Assembly (NCBI GenBank): GCA_017939795.1
Contig: JAGBAA010000069.1
Location: 1-50,692, forward strand
DNA length: 50,692 bases
Direction: 5' to 3'
DNA from: Thermoguttaceae bacterium
GTDB taxonomy: Bacteria; Planctomycetota; Planctomycetia; Pirellulales; Thermoguttaceae
Made by a program: the position numbers and the translations under genes. The notes beneath the pieces are model-generated. The model worked only from the letters and a program-made list of their open reading frames with translations, ran no database searches and was not told the DNA's origin. Below are positions 15,038 to 25,029 of this stretch, piece by piece. How positions within the stretch are numbered: position 1 is the first letter of the stretch; each line of letters opens with the position of its first letter.

Positions 15038-16813
15038 ATGAAGATCCTCCATACTTCCGACTGGCATCTGGACGCCAAACTCCAGCAGAATTCCAGAGCA
15101 GAAGAGCATGAACGTTTTTTTCAGTGGCTTCGCAAAACGATCTCTTCGGAAAAAGTGGATGCCCTGGTCGTTGCGGGAGACATTTTCGATTCAGGCACGC
15201 CGAGCAACGCAGCCTATTTTCGCTATACGCAGTTTCTCCGCGACCTTCATCTCGACGTTCTGAGCGGAAAATCGCAGTGCCGAAGCATCATCGTGACGGC
15301 GGGAAACCACGATTCACCGTCCTTTTTGCAGACCTCCGGTCCCATTCTGAAGATCCTTGGGATCCACGTCGTCACGCAGCCGGCAAAAGATCTCCGCGAA
15401 ATGCTCATTCCGCTGAAAGACACGGACGGGCATACACGCTGTATCGTGCTGGCGGTCCCCTTTTTACGCGAGATCTGGCTTCGGGAACTCTCGCATGAAA
15501 AAGCTGAAAATGCGCTCCCCGCTCCCGAAACACCCTCTGTTTCGCCGGAAATCAGAGTCGAAGAACGAAAAAACGTGGGAGTTGGAGTGGAAGTGGAAAA
15601 TGTTGGCCAGAAGTTCAACGTCCCCAACGGGGCCGATGCCTCCAGCCGACCCAACGGCTCTGATGTACTGAACGAGTGGAACGATCTGCCGCTCTTTGCC
15701 GGCCTGGAACTTCCAGAGAAGCCTGTTTCGCCAACCAGTTCGATTTCACAGGAAGCCTCCGAGTTGGCGGAGAGCCGTTCTGCCTCCAGCTCAGAGTCCG
15801 CTTCCCCTGAAACGGAACTTTCTGTCCCCAAAGGGACCCTGGCAGAATCCGCACATTCCGGGATCCGAAACTTCTATCGTGATCTGACGCAGGCCGCACT
15901 CGCTCTGCGCGAGGAACTTCTTCAGCAGGAGGCTCCGGAATGGTTCGCTTCGCAGTCTTCCGGGTCTTCGGAACAAAAAAAGCAGGCATTTGCCCGCCGA
16001 ATTCCGCTTCTGGCGACCGGGCATCTCTTTACGGCGCAGGGAAAAACGCTGGATGAAGACGGAGTCCGCCCTATCTACGTCGGGACCCTCGAGCAATTCC
16101 TGGTTCAGGATTTCCCGGAAGAGCTGGACTATGTGGCGCTTGGACACCTTCATGTACCGCAGATCGCCGGCGGAATGCCGCACATCCGTTATTCCGGTTC
16201 CCCGCTGCCGATGGGATTCTCCGAAGCAGGAAAACCGAAAAAAATCGTGATTCTGGAGACTCAAAACATCGAGGAAACTCTTCAGGAGCACACAGACGGC
16301 AGCGCTGACAGAAATACGGACGGAAATGCTGACGCAGAGAGGTCGGAATTTCTCAAAGATGCATTTCAGATCCGGGAATTGGACGTCCCGATTTTCCAGA
16401 GGCTGGAAGTCCTGAAAGGCGATTTTGAAGAGATCCGGACCGCAGCCAATTCCCTGCCGGAAGAAGAACCGAAAATTTGGGTCAAGGCCGTCTTCACGGG
16501 AGAAAAATACGACCTGGGACTTCGGGAACAGATCGGAGAACTTTTTCAGGGGCTGCCGCATCTGAAACTCGTGCATTTTGAAAACCTGACGGCACGAAAA
16601 AATTCAGGGAATACGGAAACAGATCAAACGGAAGATGTGCTGGATCTGACGGAAATGGAGCTTTTTGAGCGTTTTTTGGAAACACGTCATTCGGAACTTT
16701 CGGATGATTCCATCCAACGCCTTCAGGAAACATTTCGTGAACTCGTGGCGATTTTTCAGGAAGAATCCGCAAGCGGGACGGTAAACGAAACGGAGGAAGA
16801 AGATTTTCGCTGA
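15038..16813 (+). CDS. sbcD: Nuclease SbcCD subunit D (Mre11-like), 591 aa with a large insertion
   Basis: Mn2+-dependent phosphoesterase of the SbcCD complex, which opens DNA hairpins and processes double-strand ends. ATG 15038 follows GAAAGGATTTGG and gives M-K-I-L-H-T-S-D8-W-H10. Further metal-binding motifs are G-D-I-F-D near 48, G-N-H-D near 89 and L-G-H-L-H near 370. Most SbcD proteins are near 400 residues. The excess here is a low-complexity Ser/Glu/Pro-rich segment at about 160-285, between catalytic motifs, and a shorter acidic loop near 420-440. A capping-domain C-terminus follows. It is followed 191 bases later by sbcC, the usual partner. Confidence 0.9.
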   Translation: MKILHTSDWHLDAKLQQNSRAEEHERFFQWLRKTISSEKVDALVVAGDIFDSGTPSNAAYFRYTQFLRDLHLDVLSGKSQCRSIIVTAGNHDSPSFLQTSGPILKILGIHVVTQPAKDLREMLIPLKDTDGHTRCIVLAVPFLREIWLRELSHEKAENALPAPETPSVSPEIRVEERKNVGVGVEVENVGQKFNVPNGADASSRPNGSDVLNEWNDLPLFAGLELPEKPVSPTSSISQEASELAESRSASSSESASPETELSVPKGTLAESAHSGIRNFYRDLTQAALALREELLQQEAPEWFASQSSGSSEQKKQAFARRIPLLATGHLFTAQGKTLDEDGVRPIYVGTLEQFLVQDFPEELDYVALGHLHVPQIAGGMPHIRYSGSPLPMGFSEAGKPKKIVILETQNIEETLQEHTDGSADRNTDGNADAERSEFLKDAFQIRELDVPIFQRLEVLKGDFEEIRTAANSLPEEEPKIWVKAVFTGEKYDLGLREQIGELFQGLPHLKLVHFENLTARKNSGNTETDQTEDVLDLTEMELFERFLETRHSELSDDSIQRLQETFRELVAIFQEESASGTVNETEEEDFR

Positions 16814-17004
16814 GTTCCGTTCCGGCTCCAAAAAGATGGGATGGATGCGATGTACGTCTCAGTACGAAATGCACGAGCCATGCACACTGCGGCCTCCAAT
16901 ACAATCCGCCCCGTCACGCCTCCGACACACGAACCCAAGAAAATTTCAAGTAGATTCCAAGCAAATTCCAGAAAAATTTCGGAGAATGAGAAAGAGAAAA
17001 CACC

Positions 17005-20000
17005 ATGTTCATTGAAAAAATCCATCTTGAAAATCTGGCGTCCCTGAAGGGAAAATGGACCATCGATCTCACGCATCCGGAGTACGAAAAGGGGATCTTC
17101 GCCATCGTAGGGACCAATGGAGCCGGAAAAAGTACCATCATGGACGCAATCTGCCTCGCACTTTACGGACGGACGCCCAGACAGGCAGAATTTTCGGAAA
17201 GCCAGAATGAGATCATGAGCAAAGGAACGCAAAACTGCCTCGCAGAAGTAACGTTCCGGACTGCCCAAGGACGGTTTACTGCCCGATGGCGTCATCGCAG
17301 AACGAAGCGAAAGGGCGCACAAAACCAATTTTCCAATTCCGAGAGAGAATTTGAGTCGCTCGACGGAATGATTGGAAGCACGAAAAAGAAAGAGATCGAA
17401 AAGCTCGTTCAGGAGCACGTCGGCCTGACGTTTGAGCAGTTCACGCAGTCCGCCATGCTGGCACAATTTCAGTTTGAGAAATTCCTGACCTCCGATAAGA
17501 AAGAACGGATCCAGATGCTTGAGACCCTCACCGGGACGGGATACTTCAAGAATCTGGTCGTCCGAAGCCAGGCGATCGTCAAGGAATTTAAAGAGAAGAT
17601 CCGCGAACTTAATGGCAAAGTGGAAGGAGTCAGCCTTCTCTCTCCCGAAGAAATGGACGCGAAAAAAGCGGAACAGAAGGAATGCGCACAGAAGAAGACG
17701 GAACTGGAAGCGGAAACCCGGACGCTGGAAACACTCCGAGAAAGCATGAATCAGTGGAGAAAACTTCAGGAAAAGCTCCTACAGAATGCGGAAGAAACGG
17801 CCAAGATAGAAACTCGACTGACGGCTTTTGGGCCATCTCTGGAAAAACTGAAAAGAGCGAAAAGTGCAGATCCCCTCCTTCTGCAATACCAGGGACTCCA
17901 GAGAGTTCGCCGGGACGCGGAACAAACAGAAACGGCATTGGCGGAAAAAAAGGAAGAATACGAGACTCTGCGTCAGGAGTCGGAGCAGCTGGAAACCGAA
18001 AAGAAAAAAGCGGCGGAAGAGGAGAGCCGTTTCGGTCTTTTACTTCAGGAAAGCCGTCCGGTCCTGCATGAGATCCGAGGACTGGATGAAATTTTGGAGG
18101 TTCTGAAAGAGAAAGGAAGTACTCAAAAAGCGGAACTCGGCAAACTTGAGGCGGAAACGCAAACGAAAAAAGAAGAGTTTGCGGTACTTACGGAGCAGGT
18201 CCGAAAAACAGAAAGCCAATTGCTCTCGCTGCGGGAAGAACTGGAAAATAGCGGCGCAACCGAAGCATGGCGAACGTGGGAAACGGCAGGAACGCATCCG
18301 ATCCTGACGGAATTCTATCCGCTTGATCGTCGGATCGACGACCTGACGAGGCAGCTGAAGAAACTGAAAGACCTGCGTGTAGATATGGCGAAACTTCAAG
18401 AGAAATTCTCGCAGGAAGAGGGCCAAAAGAACGCGTCTGAAAAGCTGGTCTCTTTGGCCGAACAGGACCTGGAAACAGCCCAAAAGGAACGGGACGAGAT
18501 TTCAAAAAAAGCCGTGCACCTTCAGGAGATCCTGAAAAAAAGGAGTGATCTTTCGGGACAAAATTCCATCCTCGACGCCAAACTTCAGGAACTCATGAAG
18601 AATTGGGACGAGCAGACCGAACTTCATGCGGAACGCACGGAACTTGAGCAGCAGACCCAAATACTGAAAAGTAGAGTTGAGAAAGTCCAGAGCGATCGGC
18701 AAGCGCATGAGTCGAAAATCGCCAGTCTGAAATCAAAGATCGAGGAACTGCGTGCATTCATTTCCGGGACGAACGCAGTCCGCGAACTTGAGTCGAGGCG
18801 CGCACATCTTCATGAGGGGACACCATGCCCGCTCTGTGGTGCTTTGGAACATCCGTACGCGCAGAATGTCCCAAAAGATGGAAAAGAAGAGGAGCTGGAA
18901 CTTGAAAAACTCCTCCCAAAGATGGCGGATCTTGAAACACAGCAGACGCATTTAGAGGAAGCCGAGAAGACCGTCCTGCTGGAAATGGCACGCTGCGAAA
19001 CGCAATTGACGGGGAATGAGACCCAGATGAAGAAGTCCGGTGAAAATCTGACCGAAAGGTGGAAAAGCCTGTGCGGCGAATGCCTGAATGTTCCAGGATC
19101 CGCAGCATATTCCGCATGGAACGCAATGGGGTTCGGGACGCCGGATCCTGCGGTACTTCCGGAAGAGAGCGTCTGCAGAAAATTTCAGGAGATGGTCGGG
19201 AAACTTCTTGCCGAAGAACGCCAATGGAGAGAAGAGGCGGAAAGAAAATGGCAGGATCTCTCCGAAAAACAGGATCAGAGCCAGACAAAATATGCTGAGG
19301 CAAAGAATGCCCTGAAAGAACGGGCGTTGGTCCTGCATGAGCGGGAAATTTCATTGAGCGGACTGCGGGAACGGGTACGTCTGAACGAAGCAGAACAAAA
19401 CGAAGCCGAGAAAGCCGTTTCCGAGGAACTTCCCGAACTGTGTCGGGACATTAGGTCAATTACCCCCAAAGCATTGACTGAAAATGACGAAGAACTGAAA
19501 CGTCTTTCGCCTGCGGAACTGCTCGATGTACTGGAGACCGCACAGAAAATGCTAAGCTGGATGTACGGATCCTGGGAATCTGTCCGAGCCTTTTCGCGCA
19601 ATTTGGAAAAGCAGAACCAGGAGAGATCGCTGGCAGAATTGAAATTAAAAAATGCGGAAAAAGCACAAACAGAACAGAACGCACGTTTGGAAGAGTGCCG
19701 AAATGAATTTCAGAACAAAAAGGAACGCCGTACCGTCTGCCTGAACGGGCTGCGGGCAAAATTTTCCGAAATGCAGCAGATGGAACTGGAAAATACATCC
19801 TTTGAGGCTTCCGTTTTTGAACAGAACGCGGAACAGAAATACGAAGCACTTCAAAAGTATACGCAAACTATTTCAGAAAAGCTGGAAGAAAATCAGAAAA
19901 GGCTCTTGCGTGCAAAAGCAGGTGCTGAGCATCTGGAAAATTCATTCCGCCAGCTTTCCCGAACCATGGAACAGCTCCAGACGGAACTGAAACGCAGGAT

Positions 20001-20892
20001 ACAGGAAAACGGTTTTGCAGACGAGGAAGATCTTCTCCGTTCTGTTCTGCAGAAAGAGGAACAGGAGGCTCTGGAATCGGAGTTGGCTGAACTAAGTGCA
20101 AAGAAAAGCGAGCTGGCGGGGCAGGCGAAGCAAAATCAGGCGGAACTGGACTCCTTTGGAGGAAAGGCCCCTTCCGAAAAAACGGCAGACGAGCTTGATG
20201 AGGAACTGGAACGGCTCAAATCCGCCGCAAACGAAAATCTGAAACAGTTCGGGATGCTGGAACAGACATTCCAGCATCAAAAAGAGGCGGAGAAACAGCG
20301 AGGCGTACTGAATGCCGAGCTGGAGGACCTTTCCTCCCAAACAAAGCGATGGGAGGAACTGACCGAAATTTTGAAGCAGGGAGGCAGCAAAAACTCCGAC
20401 TCCTTTGAAAATTTCGTTCAGGGTTTTACCTTCCGCCGGCTCCTGCATTTTGCGAATCTTCAGCTTCAGCAGATCAATCCGCGATACCAGCTTCGCGCCC
20501 ATCCGGAAAAATCTACCGTCCTCCAGATACTGGACTCCATGCACGAGCAGTCGGTCAGAAATCCGGAAAGTCTCTCAGGCGGCGAAACCTTCATTCTCAG
20601 TCTAGCACTCGCACTGGGATTGACCCGACTCGCAAGCCGCAATGTGGAGATCAATTCCTTCTTCATTGACGAGGGGTTTGGTTCCCTTTCACAAAATTCC
20701 CTGAAAGATGCCCTCGATGTCCTCAAAAAATACCATGCTGAAGCCAGAAAAAAAGGCCGAAAGCTCATTGGTTTGATCTCCCACGTAGAAGCCATTCAGG
20801 AAGAAGTCGGCACATTCATTCAGCTGACCCCCTACCCGCCGCAGCAGTTCAGCCGCATTGAGGGACCGGGAGTCACGCAGGAAGGACGGTGA
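17005..20892 (+). CDS. sbcC: Nuclease SbcCD subunit C (Rad50-like SMC ATPase), 1295 aa
   Basis: ATPase subunit of SbcCD. Walker A is G-T-N-G-A-G-K-S-T near residues 36-44. A long coiled coil rises to a zinc hook C608-P-L-C611 and returns through a second coiled coil. The ABC signature L-S-G-G-E-T-F lies near 1190 and Walker B F-F-I-D1222-E1223. The length suits a long-arm Rad50 family member. ATP binding closes the heads around SbcD and gates nuclease access to DNA ends. It sits directly after sbcD on the same strand and converges with the EF-G gene at a bidirectional terminator. Confidence 0.95.
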   Translation: MFIEKIHLENLASLKGKWTIDLTHPEYEKGIFAIVGTNGAGKSTIMDAICLALYGRTPRQAEFSESQNEIMSKGTQNCLAEVTFRTAQGRFTARWRHRRTKRKGAQNQFSNSEREFESLDGMIGSTKKKEIEKLVQEHVGLTFEQFTQSAMLAQFQFEKFLTSDKKERIQMLETLTGTGYFKNLVVRSQAIVKEFKEKIRELNGKVEGVSLLSPEEMDAKKAEQKECAQKKTELEAETRTLETLRESMNQWRKLQEKLLQNAEETAKIETRLTAFGPSLEKLKRAKSADPLLLQYQGLQRVRRDAEQTETALAEKKEEYETLRQESEQLETEKKKAAEEESRFGLLLQESRPVLHEIRGLDEILEVLKEKGSTQKAELGKLEAETQTKKEEFAVLTEQVRKTESQLLSLREELENSGATEAWRTWETAGTHPILTEFYPLDRRIDDLTRQLKKLKDLRVDMAKLQEKFSQEEGQKNASEKLVSLAEQDLETAQKERDEISKKAVHLQEILKKRSDLSGQNSILDAKLQELMKNWDEQTELHAERTELEQQTQILKSRVEKVQSDRQAHESKIASLKSKIEELRAFISGTNAVRELESRRAHLHEGTPCPLCGALEHPYAQNVPKDGKEEELELEKLLPKMADLETQQTHLEEAEKTVLLEMARCETQLTGNETQMKKSGENLTERWKSLCGECLNVPGSAAYSAWNAMGFGTPDPAVLPEESVCRKFQEMVGKLLAEERQWREEAERKWQDLSEKQDQSQTKYAEAKNALKERALVLHEREISLSGLRERVRLNEAEQNEAEKAVSEELPELCRDIRSITPKALTENDEELKRLSPAELLDVLETAQKMLSWMYGSWESVRAFSRNLEKQNQERSLAELKLKNAEKAQTEQNARLEECRNEFQNKKERRTVCLNGLRAKFSEMQQMELENTSFEASVFEQNAEQKYEALQKYTQTISEKLEENQKRLLRAKAGAEHLENSFRQLSRTMEQLQTELKRRIQENGFADEEDLLRSVLQKEEQEALESELAELSAKKSELAGQAKQNQAELDSFGGKAPSEKTADELDEELERLKSAANENLKQFGMLEQTFQHQKEAEKQRGVLNAELEDLSSQTKRWEELTEILKQGGSKNSDSFENFVQGFTFRRLLHFANLQLQQINPRYQLRAHPEKSTVLQILDSMHEQSVRNPESLSGGETFILSLALALGLTRLASRNVEINSFFIDEGFGSLSQNSLKDALDVLKKYHAEARKKGRKLIGLISHVEAIQEEVGTFIQLTPYPPQQFSRIEGPGVTQEGR

Positions 20893-20942
20893 AGAAACAC
20901 CGTGAACGACAAAATTCATGTACGCTAAACCCCAAAACATAA

Positions 20943-20979
20943 AAAAACGCCGTCTTCACGAAAAGAGAAAGCGGCGTTT
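20943..20979. terminator. Bidirectional terminator between sbcC and the EF-G gene
   Basis: AAAACGCCG (20943-20951) pairs perfectly with CGGCGTTTT (20971-20979). The A/T ends act as the U-tract for both directions. Confidence 0.75.
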
Positions 20980-21000
20980 TGATTCAGAAGATCCGGGAAA

Positions 21001-23103
21001 CTATTTCCCCTGAAGCTGCTTTTTGCGTTCCAGAATGACTTCTTCCTGAAGATACGCCGGCAGCGGTTTGTAGCGCGAGAACATGAGAAGGAACGTCCCC
21101 TGCCCCTGCGTGATGCTGCGCAGGTCCGTCATGTAGCCGAATGTTTCGGAAAGCGGCACTTCCCCTTCGATCCGAACAGCCCCCTGGACCATTTCCGTAT
21201 TCATGATGACCCCGCGGCGCTGGGAAAGGTCGCCGACGACAGAACCCTGGAAATTCTGTGGGCATTCGATCGCGATTTTCATGACCGGCTCCAGAAGGCA
21301 TGGTTTTGTTTTGGAGAAATACTCGCGAATGGTCGCCTGAGCACAGATCTGGAACGACATGTCGGAACTGTCCACTTCATGGTAGGATCCGTCGTTCACG
21401 AGGTAGTGCATATTCACGATCGGGAAACCGGCGACGGGACCTTTTTCCAAAGATTTGCGTACCCCTTTTTCGATGGCAGGAATGTACTGACGCGGAATGC
21501 GTCCGCCGACGATCTTTTCTTCGAAGAGGAAGAATTCGTCCGTTCCTTCTTCCGGAAGAGGACGGATCTCGCCAACGATGTGCGCAAACTGACCGGAACC
21601 GCCCGTCTGTTTCTTGTAGCGGTAGTCGAAAGAGCAGGGCTGGGTCGGTGCTTCGCGGTAATTGACGCGGGGATTACTGACCTCGACATCCACTTTGTAC
21701 TCGCGGCGGATACGCTCAATATAGACCTCAAGATGAAGCTCGCCCATACCGGACATGATGGTCTCCGAGGTTTCTTTGTCGCTGGAGATGACGAGCGTCG
21801 GGTCTTCACGGCGGAAACGCTGAAGTGCTTTTCCAAGGCGGTTTGCATCGCCGCGTTCTTTCGGACTGATGGCGACCTGAATGACCGGCTCCGGCACGTA
21901 CATGCTCTGGAGCGTGCAGGCAGGATACTCACTGCAGAATGTATCGCCGCTTGCGCAGTCCAATCCCATGACCGCCACGATCTCACCGGCACCGGCTTCT
22001 TCGATCTCCTGACGTTCATCGGCATGGATGCGGACGATGCGTCCAAAACGCTCACGCGATCCGGTGCGCTGATTGTAGTACTGTTCGCCTTTTTTGAACG
22101 ACCCCTGGTAAATTCGCATAAAGACCAGCGTGCCGTAGAGGTCTTCGACGATTTTGAACGCCATCGCGACCGTGGGAAGGGAAGAATCCGGAGTCAGCAC
22201 GATCTCGCGGTGCGGTTCCTCAAATTCCAGAGCGGTCGGCGTCGTGTCGCACGGGCTGGGAAGATACTCCACGATCCCGTCCAAAAGCGGCTGGACCCCT
22301 TTATTGCGGTACGCAGTCCCCATGAAAACGGGCGTCATGAGGCCGGCCTGAGCCGCATTACGCACGATCTGGCGGATCATTTCCTCGGTGATTTTGTCTT
22401 CTTCCGCACTCAAAAGCAGTTCAAGGATCTCGTCGCTGTACATCGAAAGAGCCTCGAGCATTTTGTTCCGGTACTCTTCCACAGCATCTTTCAGATCTTC
22501 CGGACACGGTTCCCTACGGAGGACTTCGCCGTTCGCGCCGTCAAAATAAATCGCTTCGCGTGTAATGAGATCCACGACCCCCTGAAAATCATGTTCACGG
22601 CCAATCGGGTACTGCATCATGACGGGATTGCACGCAAGACGCTCATCCAGCTGACGCACGACCTCAAACGGATCCGCTCCCGTACGGTCCATTTTATTGA
22701 TGAAAGCCAGACGCGGGACTTTGTAGCGGCGCATCTGACGGTCGATCGTCAACGACTGAGGCTGGACTCCGCCGACCGCACAAAGAACGAGCACCGCACC
22801 GTCCAGAACACGCAGGGAACGCTCCACTTCCACCGTAAAATCCACGTGCCCGGGCGTATCGATGAGGTTGATCTGCCGTTCCTTCCAATGTACCGTAGTG
22901 GCGGCGCTCTGAATAGTGATCCCGCGCTCACGCTCCAGCTCCATGGAGTCCATCGTCGCGCCGGCCCCTTCCGAGATCTCATTCATTCGGTGAATGCGTC
23001 CGCCATAAAAAAGGATGCGTTCACTGAGCGTCGTTTTTCCTGAGTCGATATGAGCCGCGATACCAATGTTTCGAATCGCCGAAATTTTATTTTTTCCCGC
23101 CAC
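21001..23103 (-). CDS. fusA: Elongation factor G, spirochaete/planctomycete/mitochondrial EFG1-like type, 700 aa
   Basis: Translocation GTPase. Starts at GTG 23103 (M-A-G-K-N-K-I-S-A-I-R-N-I-G). The G1 motif is A-H-I-D-S-G-K-T-T (17-25) with Ser where most bacterial EF-Gs have Ala. It is followed by a G-A-G-A-T-M-D-S-M-E-L-E-R-E-R-G-I-T switch I segment, D-T-P-G-H (G3) and N-K-M-D (G4). The Ser and the M-D-S-M-E-L-E sequence mark the group shared by mitochondrial EFG1 and the spd (spirochaete/planctomycete/delta) EFG1. Domains II-V follow at full length. It is not next to rpsL/rpsG or tuf as in the usual str operon; it has its own promoter at 23168-23195. A second, canonical EF-G elsewhere would be usual for such organisms. 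Confidence 0.93.
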   Translation of the reverse strand: MAGKNKISAIRNIGIAAHIDSGKTTLSERILFYGGRIHRMNEISEGAGATMDSMELERERGITIQSAATTVHWKERQINLIDTPGHVDFTVEVERSLRVLDGAVLVLCAVGGVQPQSLTIDRQMRRYKVPRLAFINKMDRTGADPFEVVRQLDERLACNPVMMQYPIGREHDFQGVVDLITREAIYFDGANGEVLRREPCPEDLKDAVEEYRNKMLEALSMYSDEILELLLSAEEDKITEEMIRQIVRNAAQAGLMTPVFMGTAYRNKGVQPLLDGIVEYLPSPCDTTPTALEFEEPHREIVLTPDSSLPTVAMAFKIVEDLYGTLVFMRIYQGSFKKGEQYYNQRTGSRERFGRIVRIHADERQEIEEAGAGEIVAVMGLDCASGDTFCSEYPACTLQSMYVPEPVIQVAISPKERGDANRLGKALQRFRREDPTLVISSDKETSETIMSGMGELHLEVYIERIRREYKVDVEVSNPRVNYREAPTQPCSFDYRYKKQTGGSGQFAHIVGEIRPLPEEGTDEFFLFEEKIVGGRIPRQYIPAIEKGVRKSLEKGPVAGFPIVNMHYLVNDGSYHEVDSSDMSFQICAQATIREYFSKTKPCLLEPVMKIAIECPQNFQGSVVGDLSQRRGVIMNTEMVQGAVRIEGEVPLSETFGYMTDLRSITQGQGTFLLMFSRYKPLPAYLQEEVILERKKQLQGK

Positions 23104-23167
23104 GTTTCACCACTTTCCGATTTTGAAAGGACCATAAAAGAAAAGAAAAACAAAAAAACACGATTTT

Positions 23168-23195
23168 ATTCTACCAGATATTCCGATTTTGTCAA
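23168..23195 (-). promoter_or_regulatory. Promoter of the EF-G gene
   Basis: Minus-strand consensus TTGACA (23195-23190), 16 bases, TAGAAT (23173-23168) preceded by TCTGG. The leader is about 60 bases and T-rich. Confidence 0.7.
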
Positions 23196-23497
23196 GTGGC
23201 TGGACTCGAAATTCCCCAAATTTCTCTGAATCAGCACGGAGGCAGGTTTCTCCCGGGAAGATTTTTCAATAAAAACGCCGACTCAGGGGAGTACCGAACC
23301 AGCACATCCGCCCGCTCGTTCCGCACAAAAAAACGCCTAATGGAACAAAACAGCCCCCAAACAGAATGCGCAGTCCCGAAACAGGCGGCAGGTTCTCCAA
23401 GATCTCCCAATGTGCGCCCCCAAAAACGGAATACCGACAGGGAATGGACAAAAACGGGAAAATCAGGGTTTCTTGCCGGCATTAGCGTCGGGGGGGC
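23196..23497. other. Gene-free stretch between divergent EF-G and hisD promoters
   Basis: Several overlapping frames are open on both strands, but none has a ribosome site or a recognisable protein. No hairpin or RNA gene is apparent. Only the two promoters at its edges can be supported. Confidence 0.4.
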
Positions 23498-23525
23498 TTG
23501 AAGAAATTTACGGAAACGGTAAAAT
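23498..23525 (+). promoter_or_regulatory. Promoter of hisD
   Basis: TTGAAG (23498-23503), 16 bases, TAAAAT (23520-23525) preceded by CGG. The leader is about 55 bases, ending in GGAGG before ATG 23587. Confidence 0.6.
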
Positions 23526-23586
23526 AATCGGCGTAAGGATTTTTTCAGCCGGAGTGAATGGACGTTTTTTCGGAACGGAGGTTTTT

Positions 23587-24948
23587 ATGTGTGCGTGTCC
23601 GAATTTGAATATTGCGTGGTTCGACAGTGCGAAAGACGATATTTCGGCGCAGATGACGCAGCTGCGCAAAATGCTCAGCCCGAAAGGGGACGTCGTTTCG
23701 GAAGCCGGTCGGAAAAAAACCATTGAGATCTTTGGAGAAGCTCTTTCTCCGCAGCAGGTCGTCGAGCGCATCTGCCGCGATGTGGAGGAAAAGGGACTTG
23801 AGGCTGTCCTGGACTACTCCAAACGGATCGACGGTGCTGATTTGAGACCGGAAGAACTCCGCGTTCCGATCGAGGAGCTTGAACGTGCGCACCGTGAAGC
23901 CGACCCGGCACTCATTCAGGCAGTCCGGAACATCAAGGAAAATATCGCCGCCTTCCAGACGGCACTCATTCCCGAGGATGTGGAAGTTCCGCGCAGTCAC
24001 GGTGTCCTGCGTCAGCGATACCGTCCCATGAAGCGCATCGGCATCTGTGTTCCCGGCGGAGCGGCTGCGTATCCCTCCACGGTCCTCATGACGGCAGTTC
24101 CGGCAATGGTGGCGGGCGTGCAGGAGATCGCGGTCGTGGCTCCCCCCACAGCAAACGGAGCCTTTAATACGGACATGCTGGCAGTCTGCTGGGAGATCGG
24201 TGTTCGGGAAGTGTACCGCGTCGGCGGCGCACAGGCAGTCGCGGCGATGGCGTACGGAGTGGAAGGACTTCCGCGTGTCGATAAAATCGTCGGCCCCGGA
24301 AATCTTTTCGTCGCCCTGGCTAAAAAATATGTCTACGGCAACGTGGACATCGATTCGATCGCGGGGCCGAGCGAAGTCGTGGTCATCGTGGACGAAACGA
24401 CCGACACGCGATTCACGGCACTGGATCTCATTGCACAGGCAGAACACTCCCCCGGCGCAAGTATCCTCATCGGCCATCAGCGCGAGGTCCTGGAAAAGGC
24501 TGTCGCGACACTCAATGACGAACTGAACCGTCTTGAACGCGGCGAGCTTGCGCGCACGGCACTGGAAACGTACGGAGCCGTCATCCTGGCGAAAGATGTG
24601 GACGAAGTCTGCGCTCTGACCGACCAGATCGCTCCGGAGCATCTCCACATCGCGACGGATTCCGCAGCAGATCTGGAAGAAAAGATCTTCAATGCGGGTG
24701 CTGTTTTCCTCGGAAACTTCACTCCCGTGGCGGTCGGCGACTATGCCGCAGGTCCATCCCATGTGCTTCCGACCAGCGGAACCGCCCGTTTTGCGCATGG
24801 ACTTTGCGCAAATGACTTCCTCCGCTCGCACAGCGTCCTTTACTTTGACCGCGATGGTTTGAAATCCATGGCGGAAGACATTCGCGTCGTCGCGACGAAA
24901 GAGGGACTCACTGCCCACCGTCAGAGTGTCGTGGAACGAGTCGAGTAA
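23587..24948 (+). CDS. hisD: Histidinol dehydrogenase, 453 aa
   Basis: Catalyses the last two oxidations of histidine synthesis, L-histidinol to L-histidine, with NAD+ and Zn2+. ATG 23587 is chosen for the GGAGG before it. Zinc and catalytic residues are visible: Q284 and H287 (A-Q-A-E-H), E351/H352 (P-E-H-L-H), D385 (V-G-D-Y-A-A-G-P-S-H) and H444 (L-T-A-H-R-Q-S). The NAD-binding region includes C-V-P-G-G and V-G-G-A-Q-A-V. The length is a little above the family norm owing to the N-terminus. No other his gene is nearby; the next gene, a transporter permease, starts 81 bases later and may be read through. Confidence 0.95.
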   Translation: MCACPNLNIAWFDSAKDDISAQMTQLRKMLSPKGDVVSEAGRKKTIEIFGEALSPQQVVERICRDVEEKGLEAVLDYSKRIDGADLRPEELRVPIEELERAHREADPALIQAVRNIKENIAAFQTALIPEDVEVPRSHGVLRQRYRPMKRIGICVPGGAAAYPSTVLMTAVPAMVAGVQEIAVVAPPTANGAFNTDMLAVCWEIGVREVYRVGGAQAVAAMAYGVEGLPRVDKIVGPGNLFVALAKKYVYGNVDIDSIAGPSEVVVIVDETTDTRFTALDLIAQAEHSPGASILIGHQREVLEKAVATLNDELNRLERGELARTALETYGAVILAKDVDEVCALTDQIAPEHLHIATDSAADLEEKIFNAGAVFLGNFTPVAVGDYAAGPSHVLPTSGTARFAHGLCANDFLRSHSVLYFDRDGLKSMAEDIRVVATKEGLTAHRQSVVERVE

Positions 24949-25029
24949 ATATCAGGGGAAACAGCATTCAAAAGAACGGCATTCAGGACAGAAATTCAGG
25001 GAAAGCACACCAGAGAAAGGATCAGGTCA

